From Actinomadura sp. NBRC 104412 (GTDB lineage Bacteria; Actinomycetota; Actinomycetes; Streptosporangiales; Streptosporangiaceae): 64,000 nucleotides of DNA. This document shows positions 1 to 8,814 of the stretch, one piece after another (position 1 is the first letter of the stretch; each line of letters starts with the position of its first letter). Below the pieces are notes generated by a model, which was given only the letters and a program-made list of their open reading frames with translations, was not told where the DNA came from and ran no database searches. The position numbers and the translations under genes are program-made. The DNA is taken from assembly GCF_030269515.1 (NCBI RefSeq), contig NZ_BSTM01000027.1:47424-111423 (forward strand), written 5' to 3'.

Positions 1-2079
1 GGCGTACAGGTTCTCGGCGTGGATCGGGCGGGAGCGGTGGTCGGCGCCGATCCGCCTCACCAGCCGCCCGGTCGCCGGGTCGAACGAGGACAGCCCCCGG
101 TCGCCGATGTGCAGCAGGCCGTCGGCGAGCACCGGCCCACCGCGGCTGTCGGGATGCAGCCGCTGCTGCCACAGGCCGCGGCCGTTCGAGGCGTCCACGG
201 CGACGAGCAGGCCGTTGCGCGTGTTCGCGAACAGCCGGCCGGGGGTGGAGATCACGGGGGGCGGGTCGACGGAGGTCCGCACCGTGCCGAGAGGGTACGT
301 CCAGCGGCGCCGCCCGGTGCGGCGGTCGAGCGCGTGCAGCACCCCGGCCGACCACACCATGGAGATCGTGTCATCGTCGGCCAGGGTCAGCATCCCGTCG
401 CCGGAGACCGGAGCGGCGAGGTCGGCCTCCCACCGCGGCCGTCCGTCCGCGGCGGTGAAGGCGAGCACCCGGCTCGGTGGCGCCTGCGGCGTGCCGGTGA
501 CGGCCAGGATCAGGTCACCGGCCTTCTGGAGGGGCACGGACACGGGTTGCGGGAGGTCGGCGGCCCACGTGCGGCGGCCCGTCGCCGCGTCGACGCCCTC
601 CAGCCGGTCGCCGCTGGGCAGGTGGCACACCATGCGTCCCGAGGCGACCGGGGCGTGACCCGACAGGGGCCCGCGGTTCCACCGTGGCCGGCCGGTGCGG
701 GCGTCGAAGGCCATCAGGGTGTTCTCGCGGAGGACCGGGACGCACACCACGCCGCCCGCCGCCACCACGCGCGGGCGCGAGGAGCCGAAGCCGAGGGCCC
801 GTGACCATGCCTCCCGGCCCGTGGCGATGTCGTACGCGCCGAGCCGGCCGTCCCCGAGCAGCAGGTACAACCGTCCGGCCGACCACGGCAGCCGCTCCAC
901 GGTGTCGGTGACGACGTCGGGGACGCTCCACAGGACCCGGCCGGCGCGCGGGTCGACGGCGGCGAACGTGGTGCCGCCGGCGACGAGCAGCACCCCCTCC
1001 GCGATCACGAGGTCGCGCTCCCGCCACACTTCCCGGCCCGGCAGCCGTGCCATCCAGCGCACCGGTCCCGGCGGGGTCGCCGGCCGGTTGCGCATGTCGT
1101 CGACCACGAGGAACGCGGCGGCCCCCGTGATCGCCCCGCCGGCGAGCAGCACCCGCCGCGGGATCCGGCGCCGCCGGGGGACCGGCAGCGGCGGCGGGAC
1201 GGGCTCGGCGGCCCGGGCGCCGATCCCCGCCACGACCTGGTGCGGCAGCCATCGCGTGCCGTGCAGCTCCATGGTCGCGGAGTCGGCGAGCCGTGCGGTC
1301 ACCCGTTCGGGGCCGGGACGTTCGGCGGGGTCCTTCGCCAGGCAGGCGGCGGCGAGGTCGCGAAGCACGGGGTCGGGCACCGCGTCCAGCCGCGGCGGTT
1401 CGTGGACGGTGCGGTGCAGGATCCGGTGGACGGGCCCGTCCCCGAACGGCCCGGTCCCGGTGACGGCGAAGACCAGCACCGCCCCCAGGGCGAACACGTC
1501 GGAGGCGGGCTCGGCCGCTCCGCGTGCGATGTGCTCGGGCGCGATGTAGCCCGGGGACCCGATCACCTCGCCGCTCTGCGTGATCGCGGCGGAGTCCGCG
1601 GCCCGCGCGATGCCGAAGTCGATCACGCGTGGCCCGTCCGGCGCGAGCAGCACGTTGGCCGGTTTGAGGTCGCGGTGCACGACACCGGCCCGGTGGATGG
1701 ACCGGACCGCCTCCGCCAGCCCCACCGCCAGCGCCCGGACGCTGGGCGGCGGCAGCGGCCCGTACGACCGGACCGCCTCCTCAAGGGACAGGCCGGGCAG
1801 GAAGGACGTGGCCAGCCAGGGCCGTTCCGCCTCCGGGTCGGCGCGGAGCACGGGTGCGGTGAAGACGCCGCTGACCGTCTGCGCGATCTCCACCTCCCGT
1901 TGGAACCGGGCGCGGAACCCGGGGTCGTCTGCCAGCTCACGGTGGATCAGCTTGATGGCCACCGGCCGTCCGCCGGGGGAGGCGCCGAGGAAGACCTCGC
2001 CCATGCCGCCCTGGCCCAGCCTGGCGAGCACCGTGAACTGGGCGAGTTGCCTCGGGTCGTTGGGTTGCAGGGGTTCCAT
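1..2079 (-). CDS. Receptor-type Ser/Thr protein kinase with PQQ-like propeller (C-terminus cut by window edge)
   Basis: Membrane-anchored eukaryotic-type Ser/Thr kinase that would phosphorylate cytoplasmic targets in response to an extracytoplasmic signal. The reading frame is open for 693 codons to base 1, so the C-terminus is missing. The Gly-rich loop LGQGGMG is at about residue 21, the ATP-binding Lys in VAIK at 43, HRDLKPAN at about 135 and DFGIA at about 153. A basic stretch then leads into one hydrophobic segment at about 307-325. The remainder contains repeated blades of the type FDARTGRPRW and VDASNGRGLW, typical of PQQ-like (YVTN/PQQ) beta-propellers. The start is the ATG at 2079, preceded by GGAG; the downstream paralogue begins with the same MEPL. 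Family and architecture are clear; the ligand and substrates are unknown. Confidence 0.93.
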   Translation of the reverse strand, partial: MEPLQPNDPRQLAQFTVLARLGQGGMGEVFLGASPGGRPVAIKLIHRELADDPGFRARFQREVEIAQTVSGVFTAPVLRADPEAERPWLATSFLPGLSLEEAVRSYGPLPPPSVRALAVGLAEAVRSIHRAGVVHRDLKPANVLLAPDGPRVIDFGIARAADSAAITQSGEVIGSPGYIAPEHIARGAAEPASDVFALGAVLVFAVTGTGPFGDGPVHRILHRTVHEPPRLDAVPDPVLRDLAAACLAKDPAERPGPERVTARLADSATMELHGTRWLPHQVVAGIGARAAEPVPPPLPVPRRRRIPRRVLLAGGAITGAAAFLVVDDMRNRPATPPGPVRWMARLPGREVWRERDLVIAEGVLLVAGGTTFAAVDPRAGRVLWSVPDVVTDTVERLPWSAGRLYLLLGDGRLGAYDIATGREAWSRALGFGSSRPRVVAAGGVVCVPVLRENTLMAFDARTGRPRWNRGPLSGHAPVASGRMVCHLPSGDRLEGVDAATGRRTWAADLPQPVSVPLQKAGDLILAVTGTPQAPPSRVLAFTAADGRPRWEADLAAPVSGDGMLTLADDDTISMVWSAGVLHALDRRTGRRRWTYPLGTVRTSVDPPPVISTPGRLFANTRNGLLVAVDASNGRGLWQQRLHPDSRGGPVLADGLLHIGDRGLSSFDPATGRLVRRIGADHRSRPIHAENLYA

Positions 2080-2139
2080 CGGTTCTCCATGGCGGGGCCG
2101 AAGGCGGTCCGTGCCGTTCAGGGGGTGTGCAGGGGGCGG

Positions 2140-4200
2140 TCAGGGGCCGGTGACGGCGACCAGGTCACCGGTGGAGCAGACGACGATCCCGTCCACCGCG
2201 GCCACCCCCTCGACCTCGGCGCCGAGGCCGACGCGCCAGCTCAGGCGCCCGCGGTCGAGATCGATGGCGTGGACGGTGTCGGCGCCGGGCGCGTAGAGGG
2301 TGCCGCCGACGCGGGCCGGCGGTGCCGTCGCCGTCTCGGAGCCGCCGGCCTTGACGGGCACGGAGAACCGCTGCCTTCCGGTGTTCCGGTCGAACGCGCG
2401 CACGGATCCGTTCAGGTCCTGGACGACGACGGAGTCGCCGTACACCAGGGGAGGCCGGACGACCTTCCCGGCGGCGGCACTCCAGCCGACCTTGCCCCGG
2501 CGCAGGGCATGGAGCCGGCCGCTCGGGTCGGTGAGGTAGACCGTGTCCGCGTCCTGTACGGCCGCCGCCAGGCCCTCGGCACGGCGCCTCCACTCGGTCG
2601 CGCCCGACGCCGTCTCCAGGACCCGGACCTCCTCCTTGGTCAGGAGGCAGAGCGCCCCGCCGCCCGCGGTCATCACCGGATGGCTCGCGGCCCAGCCGAG
2701 CGAGCGCCGCCACCGTTCGGCCCCGGTACCGGCGTCGAACGCGATCAGCGCCTCCTCGGCCACGATGACCAGCCCGTCCGCGGCGAGCGGCGGCTGTACC
2801 GGGGCCGTCAGCGGCACCGACCAGCGCCGTCTCCCGCTCGCGGCGTCGAAGGCGGTGAGCCCCCAGCGCGCCCCCCGGGCGGCGTCGCGGAGCCCGCCCG
2901 CCTCCAGCGCGATGACCTTGCCCTCCGCGACCATCGCCCGTTCGGAGGAGCGTTTGATGTCGCGCTTCCAGCGCTCCTTCCCGGACCTGACGTCGATCGC
3001 CAGGAGCCACCCTTCGCCGCCCATCGGATCGCCGGTCGAGGTCGGCACGTAGGCGGTCTCCGCGTCGGTGACGGGAGCCGCCTCCGTCCTCTCGACCCGC
3101 CACCGCCACAGCACCCGTCCCTGGGCCGGGCCGCCGCCCGCGGGACCCCCGGCCGCCGCGGCGGGTGACTCGGGGCTCGGCGGCGGCGCGTCGTCGTCGC
3201 GGGACCGCCACCACGCGGCCAGCTCGCCCAGCCCGGCGCTCGCTGCGCCCACCGCGACGAGACCGCCGACGATCAGCAGCCGTCTCCTGCGCACCCTTCC
3301 CGGGAGCGCCATGGTGGCCGGAAGCGGCTTCCCCTGCCTGGCCCGTACCGCGTCGGCCAGCGGCGCGGGCAGCCAGCCGACCCCGACCGGCGCCGCGCCG
3401 GTCCAGCTCAGCCGGTCCAGGAGCATCGCCGACGTGGGACGCAGCGCGGGATTGCGGGTTAGGCAGTCGGCGACGAGGCCGCGCAGGAACGCGTCGGGGA
3501 TCCCGTCCAGGTCCGGGTCCTCGTGCAGCACCCGGTGGACCAGGACCGCGATGGGGCCGTCGCCGAACACGCGATGTCCGAGGACGGTGAACCCCAGCAC
3601 CGCGCCGAACGCGAAGACGTCGCCCGCCGGGCCCACCTCCTGGCCGGCGGCCTGCTCGGGCGCCATGTAGCCGGGTGTTCCCAGCACCCCGCCCGGACGG
3701 GTCAGCGCGTCGTCGTCGGCCGCCCTGGCGATGCCGAAGTCGATGATCCGCGGGCCCTCACCGCTGAGCAGCACGTTGGACGGCTTGAGGTCGCGGTGGA
3801 CGACACCGGCCCGGTGGATGGAGTCCAGCCCTTCCGCCAGCCCCGCCGCCAGCGCCAGGGCCGCCTCCGTCGGGAACGGCCCGTGCGTCTTGACCGCCTC
3901 CTGGAGCGACAGGCCCGGCAGGTAGGCGGTGGCCAGCCACGGCATGGGCGCGTCGGGGTCGGCCTCCAGGACGGGCGCGGTGAACGCGCCGCTCACCGAC
4001 TGGGCGTTGGCGACCTCGCGCCGGAACCGAGCCCTGAACCGTTCGTCGCGGGCGTACCGCTCATGGATCACCTTGACGGCGATCGGGGTCCCTGCGGGCG
4101 TGCGGCCGAGGTAGACCTGCCCCATGCCACCGGCCCCGAGCCGTGCGACCAGCACATGGTCACCGATACGCGCCGGGTCTTCCGGGGTCAGCGGTTCCAT
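2140..4200 (-). CDS. Receptor-type Ser/Thr protein kinase with PQQ-like propeller
   Basis: Complete paralogue of the kinase that follows it 60 bp downstream on the same strand, so the two look like a tandem duplication. About 686 residues: Gly-rich loop LGAGGMG at about 21, catalytic Lys in IAVK at 43, HRDLKPSN at about 137, DFGIA at about 155, GTPGYMAPEQ activation-segment end, one membrane helix at about 308-335, an Ala/Pro/Gly linker, then a PQQ-type propeller with blades such as IDVRSGKERW, FDAASGRRRW and FDRNTGRQRF. I chose the ATG at 4200 because MEPL aligns with the paralogue; a GTG at 4218 is also possible. No clear Shine-Dalgarno precedes either. The propeller is predicted to be extracytoplasmic and may act as a sensor or scaffold. 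Confidence 0.93.
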   Translation of the reverse strand: MEPLTPEDPARIGDHVLVARLGAGGMGQVYLGRTPAGTPIAVKVIHERYARDERFRARFRREVANAQSVSGAFTAPVLEADPDAPMPWLATAYLPGLSLQEAVKTHGPFPTEAALALAAGLAEGLDSIHRAGVVHRDLKPSNVLLSGEGPRIIDFGIARAADDDALTRPGGVLGTPGYMAPEQAAGQEVGPAGDVFAFGAVLGFTVLGHRVFGDGPIAVLVHRVLHEDPDLDGIPDAFLRGLVADCLTRNPALRPTSAMLLDRLSWTGAAPVGVGWLPAPLADAVRARQGKPLPATMALPGRVRRRRLLIVGGLVAVGAASAGLGELAAWWRSRDDDAPPPSPESPAAAAGGPAGGGPAQGRVLWRWRVERTEAAPVTDAETAYVPTSTGDPMGGEGWLLAIDVRSGKERWKRDIKRSSERAMVAEGKVIALEAGGLRDAARGARWGLTAFDAASGRRRWSVPLTAPVQPPLAADGLVIVAEEALIAFDAGTGAERWRRSLGWAASHPVMTAGGGALCLLTKEEVRVLETASGATEWRRRAEGLAAAVQDADTVYLTDPSGRLHALRRGKVGWSAAAGKVVRPPLVYGDSVVVQDLNGSVRAFDRNTGRQRFSVPVKAGGSETATAPPARVGGTLYAPGADTVHAIDLDRGRLSWRVGLGAEVEGVAAVDGIVVCSTGDLVAVTGP

Positions 4201-4282
4201 GGCATCAATGACGCACACCGCCGCCCCGGAGATCGACCCCTTCGCCGAAAAAGTACTGGATTGGTGCGTTCGCGTTGCGGCG

Positions 4283-4930
4283 TCAGGCGTCGGCGGTGCG
4301 GGCCTGGAAGGCGGCGACCTCGGCTTCGTAGCCGGCCGCGGCCTGTTCTCGTTCGCCCCAGCTCCGGCGGGCCAGGGCGACGAGGCCGGCGGGCTTGCCG
4401 AGGACGTCGCGGGCCGCCGTCGTGGCGACCGTGAGGACCTCGTCCGGCGGGCAGACCACGGCGGCGGTGAGGGCGGTGGCGGGAATCCGTTCCGAGGTCA
4501 GGAGGGCGCGGGCGGCAAGGGCGGGCCGGGACCAGGCGGCCCAGGATGGCGTGGCCCACCGTCACGCCGACGTCGAGCTCGGGAGCCTCAGCCAGGCGTC
4601 CGAGGCGATGACCGGGATGTCGGCGGCGGCGAGGAGCAGGGCCCCGGCGCCGATCGCCGGACCCTGGGCCGCCACGACGACGGGGGCTGGGCAGCGCAGG
4701 ACGGCGGTGAGGGCGGCGGCCCCGATGGCGAGGCTCTCGCCGTCGGCCGGCTCGGCGCGGTCGTGCCCCGCGCTGAAGACGTGGCCCGTCGCGTCGATCA
4801 GCAGGCATTCGCCGGGACGCATGGCGGTGCAGATCGCCCTGAGTTCCCGGTAGGTGGCCGAGTCCAGGGCGTTCACCGGCGGGCGGGAGAGGGTCGCCCG
4901 GGTGAGCCGCCCTTCACGTCGTACGCGCAT
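4283..4930 (-). pseudogene. Enoyl-CoA hydratase/isomerase, two compensating frameshifts
   Basis: Short crotonase-family protein. From 4930 the frame reads MRVRREGRL..., passes FSAGHD (the usual FSAGHD/FCAGAD region) and GPAIGAGALLLAAADI (oxyanion/crotonase signature), and then hits a TGA at 4562-4564. Coding sense continues in another frame (ELDVGVTVGHAILGRL) as though one base were missing near 4580. It returns to the original frame near 4528 as though one base were extra (ALAARALLTSERIPA), and ends at the TGA at 4283-4285, exactly in the starting frame. The start region is also disturbed by a 16-bp tandem duplication. The gene would normally be translationally coupled to the acyl-CoA dehydrogenase upstream. 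Real decay and sequence error both remain possible. Confidence 0.75.
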
Positions 4931-4946
4931 CACGTCGTACGCGCAT
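4915..4946. repeat. 16-bp perfect tandem duplication at a stop/start junction
   Basis: The unit CACGTCGTACGCGCAT occurs twice, at 4915-4930 and 4931-4946, with no spacer. On the minus strand it spans the TGATG overlap between the acyl-CoA dehydrogenase stop and the hydratase start. The outer ATG is now out of frame and only the inner copy opens the hydratase frame. Confidence 0.95.
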
Positions 4947-5980
4947 CAGTAGGACCTGGGCAGGGACAGGCGTTTGTGGGCGACATGGTTCAGCAGCATC
5001 TCCGAGCTGACCGGGGCGATCCGGAAGAGGCGGACGAGCCCGTGCAGGGTGGCCAGGCCGTACTCGCGGGACATCCCGTTGCCGCCCAGGGTCTGCATGG
5101 CCGCGTCGAGTGCGGTGGAGGCGGTCTCGGACGCCGTCAGCTTCGCCATGGCCGCGTCCACGCCGCCGGGCTCGCCGGCGTCGAAGGCGCGGGCGGCGGA
5201 CGCGGTCAGGAGGCGGGAGGCCGCCAGGGCCGTTTCGGCCCGGGCCAGCGGATGGGAGACCGCCTGATGCGCGCCGATCGGGACGTTCCACACGATGCGT
5301 TCGCGTGCGTAGGCGGCGGCGATGTCGATGGCGTACCGGGCGATGCCGTTGAGGAGGGCGGCGCTGACGATGCGTTCGGGGTTGAGCCCCGCGTACAGGA
5401 CGGCCATGCCGGCGTTGGGCCCGACCAGCGCGGAGTCGTCGAGGCGGACGTCGTCGTAGAAGACGTTGTACTGCCGTTCGGGCGACAGGATCTCGACCTT
5501 GATGGGGCTCCTGGTGAGGCCCGGCGCGTCGGTGGGGACGAGGAACACCTTCAGCTCGTCCTCGACGCGGGCGACGGTGAGGAGCGCGTCGGCGTTGTCG
5601 ACGTGCGAGACGTAGTACTTCTGCCCGGAGAGCACCCAGGAGCCGCCGTCGCGGCGGGCGCGCATGCGGAGATTGTGGGTGTTGGACCCGGCGTCGGGCT
5701 CGGTGATGGCGAAGCCGAGGACCCGGGAGCCGTCCGCCAGTCCCGGCAGCCACTCGGCCTTCTGCGCGGGCGAGCCGAAGCCGTCGATCATGGTCGCGCA
5801 GACGGCGGGTGACAGCGCGATCAGCATGAGCGGGACGCCCGCCTCGGCGATCGCCTCGGCGACGACGGACAGGGCGTGGACGCCGGCCCCGACCCCTCCG
5901 TGCTCCTCGGAGATGCTCGCGCCGAGGGCGCCGATCGCGCCGAGCGCCTGCCAGAGCTCGCGTGCGTTGTCGCCACTGGT
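4946..5980 (-). pseudogene. Acyl-CoA dehydrogenase, 5' end missing
   Basis: Would oxidise an acyl-CoA at the alpha-beta position using FAD and ETF. Family sequence begins abruptly at about 5977 (SGDNARELWQALG) and runs through LGASISEEHGGVGAG, the FAD-binding FAITEPDAGS, NLRMRARRDGGSWVLSGQKYYVS, LYAGLNPERI, the C-terminal helical domain and LGGNGMSREYG, to a normal end LSLPRSY at 4946. About 20-30 N-terminal residues of the family are absent. The sequence upstream of 5980 is the antisense of a MaoC gene on the other strand, so the open frame that extends to 6229 is not homologous there. This gene and the MaoC gene were probably divergent neighbours; a deletion removed both 5' ends and the promoter region between them. 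Confidence 0.82.
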
Positions 5981-5981
5981 G

Positions 5982-6326
5982 GTGTCCACGCTGACCGTGG
6001 CGATCGCGGTCGGGCAGAGCGTCATCGACACCACCCAGAACGCGTTCGCCAACCTCGGCTGGGAGGACATCAGGATGTCGCATCCCGTGTTCGCCGGGGA
6101 CACGCTGTACAGCGAGTCGATCGTGCTGGAGAAGCGCGAGTCGGCGAGCCGCCCGCACGCGGGCATCGTCACCATCCGCACCCGGACCCTCAACCAGGAC
6201 GGCGAAGAGGTGTGCACCTTCCGCCGCACCTTCCTCGTCTACAAGCGCGGGGCCGAGCAACTGGAGAACCAGTTCCCCGAGCCGAAGCGGCCGCTGACGC
6301 TCGACACCGCGGACGAGCGGGCATGA
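5982..6326 (+). pseudogene. MaoC-family dehydratase, N-terminal part missing
   Basis: C-terminal part of a MaoC-like enoyl-CoA or mesaconyl-type hydratase with the hot-dog fold. Homology starts at about 5982 (STLTVAIAVGQS) and continues through NAFANLGW, SHPVFAGDTLY, EKRESASRPHAGIV, TRTLNQDGEEV and FLVYKRG to the stop at 6324-6326. Proteins of this group are usually about 160 residues; only 114 remain, so the N-terminal strand and helix carrying the family's catalytic Asp/His region are probably lost. A GTG at 5982 could in principle start a truncated protein, but the original promoter is gone. The stop overlaps the ATG of the LLM gene (ATGA). Confidence 0.8.
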
Positions 6327-6799
6327 GGATCGGCTTCGCCCCTTGGGGCGAGACGCTGGAGGAGCTGGCCGACGCGGCCCGCCGCGCGGAGGCGGCGGGC
6401 GCCGAGTCGATCTGGGTGCCCGAGCTGCACCGCAGCGCCACGGTCACCGCGGCGGCGGTCGCGACCGCGACGCGCCGGGCGCGGATCGGGACGGGCATCG
6501 CGCTCGCGTTCACCCGCAGCCCCATGATCACGGCGCTGGAGGCGCTGGACCTCGACGAGCTGTCGGGCGGGCGGTTCGTGCTCGGCCTCGGGACGGGCGT
6601 GCGTTGGCTCAACGAGGACTGGCACAACGTCCCGTTCGGCAAGCCCGTCGGGCATCTGCGGGAGACCGTGCGCAACCTGCGCCGGTTCTGGGAGTCGTGC
6701 ATGACCGGGGAGCCGATCGACCTGCCCGGCGAGCAGGAGCCGATGCGGATCCGCGGCTACCAGCGGCCCTTCGCCGTGCCGCGGTCGCGCACGACGTGA
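6323..6799 (+). pseudogene. LLM class flavin-dependent oxidoreductase, C-terminal part missing
   Basis: N-terminal half of a luciferase-like (F420- or FMN-dependent) oxidoreductase. It starts MRIGFAPWGETLEELADAARRAE, contains SIWVPELHRSA, ARIGTGIALAFTRSPM and LDELSGGRFVLGLGTG, and ends its homology near 6785 (MRIRGYQRPF). The frame then runs into unrelated sequence and stops at 6797-6799, giving 158 residues where about 300-340 are expected. The remaining half of the TIM barrel is lost. The next gene's surviving part begins within about ten bases of where this homology ends, which indicates one deletion with both end points inside genes. Confidence 0.82.
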
Positions 6800-7455
6800 G
6801 CCTGTACGACACGGCCATCGGGCTGCTGACCTACCCGGCGACCTGGCATCTGAACGCCGGGTACGAGCCGGCGCGCACCCGCCACTCGGCGCATCCGTCG
6901 CTGGTGCCGTTCCAGGCGTTCGAGGCGAGCGACGGCTGGTTCATCGTCGGCTGCGCGAAGAAGAAGTTCTGGCGGCGGCTGGCCGCCGTCGTCGGCCATC
7001 CCGAATGGGCCGAGCCCGGGGCGGGGTTCGCCGCGTTCGCCGACCGCCGGCGCGAGAAGGACACGCTGCTTCCCCTCCTGGAGGAGATCTTCAAGCGGCG
7101 CACCGTGGCCGAATGGCTTGAGGACCTGTACGCCGCGTCCATCCCCTGCGGTCCCATCAACGACGTCGCGCAGACCCTGCGGGAGGAGCACACCGAGGCG
7201 CGCGGGCTGCGGGTGACGACCGAGCACCCGCGGTTCGGGACGGTCGAGCAGATCGCCTCGCCCGTCCGGGTGGGGAACGAGCCGGTCGAGTACCGCAGGG
7301 CGCCGCGGCGCAACGAGGACTTCGACCTGGTGATCCGGGAGATCGTCGGCTACGACGACGCCACGGTGGAGCGGTTGCGGGCCGAGGGCGCGTTCGGCGA
7401 CACCTCCGAGCCTTCCGCCGAGCCCGCCGCCGAGACGGAGGCGGCGTCGCGATGA
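6790..7455 (+). pseudogene. CaiB/BaiF (family III) CoA-transferase, N-terminal half missing
   Basis: C-terminal half of a family III CoA-transferase. Homology starts at DVSLYDTAIGLL (6793) and runs through ATWHLNAG, HPSLVPFQAFEASDGWF, GCAKKKFWRRL, SIPCGPINDVAQTL and DFDLVIREIVGYDD to the stop at 7453-7455. Full-length members are about 390-410 residues; about 220 remain, and the part that carries the catalytic Asp is gone. The sequence just upstream belongs to the LLM gene in another frame, so there is no native start. The stop overlaps the ATG of the MmgE/PrpD gene, so the original operon arrangement is still visible. Confidence 0.8.
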
Positions 7456-8582
7456 TCGCGCGCGAGCTGGCGAGCTGGGCGCTCGGCCTGGACGAGGTGC
7501 CCGCGCCGGTCGCCGCGGCCACCGCGCGGCACCTGCTGGACGGGTTCGGCACGGCGCTGGCCGCCGCCCGTACCGGCGCGGCGGCGCCCGCCATCGAGGT
7601 GGCGCGCGGGCTCGGCGGCCCGCCGGAGGCGGCGGTGCTCGGCACGGACGACCTGGTGTCGGCGCCCGCCGCCGCCCTCGCCAACGGCACGCTCGTGCAC
7701 GCGCTCGACTTCGACGACACGCACGCGGGCGGGCTGGTGCACGCGACGGCGGTGGTGCTGCCCGCCGCGTTCGCCGTCGGCCAGCAGGTCGGCGCGTCCG
7801 GACGGGACGTGCTCGCCGCCGCGGTCGCCGGCTACGAGACGGCCTGCCGGGTCGCCGCCCCGGCGCCGCACGGCTTCCATGAGCTCGGCCTGCTGGCCTT
7901 CCTGGGCACCGGGGCGTCCACCAAGCAGCTCCACCCGGGGTTCGCCTCGCAGTCGGGGATCGTCGCCGCGCGGCTGGCGGCGGCGGGCGCGACCGGGCCC
8001 GAGACGGTCTTCGACGGCCCGCGCGGCGTGTTCGACGCCCTCTCCGCGCATCCGGCCGACCCCGCGTCCATCCTGGACGGGCTGGGGGAGCGCTGGGAGA
8101 CCACCCGCATCGGGATCAAGCCGTACGCGGCGTGCCAGCTCTCGCACGCCACGATCGACGCGGTCAGGGACGCGATGGCGCGCGAGCCGTTCGGCCCTGA
8201 GGAGGTCGCGGGCGTGCACGCCGTGGTCCATCCCGACTCGGCTCCGGTCGTCTGCGACCCCGGCCGCGACCTGACCCGTCCCGCCGGCCCGTACGCGGCG
8301 AAGTTCTCGATGCCGTGGACGGTCGCCGCGCTGATCGCGGACGGCGACCTGAGCGTGCGGACCTTCGAGCCGGACTCGATCGCCCGGCCCGAGGTGGCGC
8401 GCCTGGCGGCCCGCGTCCGCTGGGAGGTCGCCGCCGAACCCGGAGTCGTGGCCGCCGACGCCCCGGGCCGCGTCACGATCACGCTGACCGACGGTCGGGA
8501 GGTCACCGGGTCGGTGCCGCGCAGCGAAGGCGGCGGCGACCGGCCGCTTGCGGCGGCGGGCAGTGGCCAATGGATCAGATAG
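7452..8582 (+). pseudogene. MmgE/PrpD-family protein with internal deletion and altered C-terminus
   Basis: Related to 2-methylcitrate dehydratase (PrpD) and MmgE. The start MIARELASWALGL, the block LVHALDFDDTHAGGLVHATA and the C-terminal block RWETTRIGIKPYAACQLSHATIDA are typical. Between HGFHELG and LLAFLGTGASTKQLHPG (about base 7885) roughly 35-40 residues of the family are missing, although the frame is kept. Homology ends near 8550 (GSVPRSEGGGDRPL), after which the frame runs antisense through an aldo/keto reductase remnant to a TAG at 8580-8582. The product has 376 residues against about 450 for the family. It could still be translated, but activity is doubtful. An ATGA overlap links it to the CoA-transferase fragment upstream. 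Confidence 0.78.
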
Positions 8583-8814
8583 AGGTCGACGTAGCCGACC
8601 CCGAGCCGCGCACGGCTCTCCTCGAAGCCCCGCAGCGCCTCCTCATAGCCGTGCCGTGCCCCGCGCAGCTTGGTGACCAGGAAGATCCCAGGCCGAGCGC
8701 CCCGCGCACCGCCGTGCGCGCGGTGGCGTCGTCCATCGGATAGGTGCCCAGCCCGAGCCGCGACATCGTCCGGCCGTCCGAGAGCCTGACCGTCGGTACG
8801 GATGTCATCGTCAT
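8558..8814 (-). pseudogene. Aldo/keto reductase remnant
   Basis: Two pieces of an NADPH-dependent aldo/keto reductase survive on the minus strand. The first runs from the ATG at 8814 (MTMTSVPTVRLSDGRTMSRLGLGTYPMDD...GALGLG); a good GGGAGGG ribosome site lies upstream. The second, in another frame from about 8690, reads IFLVTKLRGARHGYEEAL, then SRARLGVGYVDLYLIHWPLP, ending near 8560. About 30 codons are missing between them, including the segment with the catalytic Asp/Tyr. Everything after IHWPLP, about two-thirds of the enzyme, is gone and replaced by the 3' end of the convergent MmgE/PrpD gene. Confidence 0.78.

Noticed and set aside
1240..3168. Long open frames on the plus strand across the kinase genes
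   Set aside because: They are antisense to the clear kinase coding frames; long antisense frames are expected at this GC content.
4946..6229. Extended reading of the acyl-CoA dehydrogenase back to an ATG at 6229
   Set aside because: Residues upstream of about 5977 are the antisense of MaoC and have no dehydrogenase similarity, so the extension is accidental.
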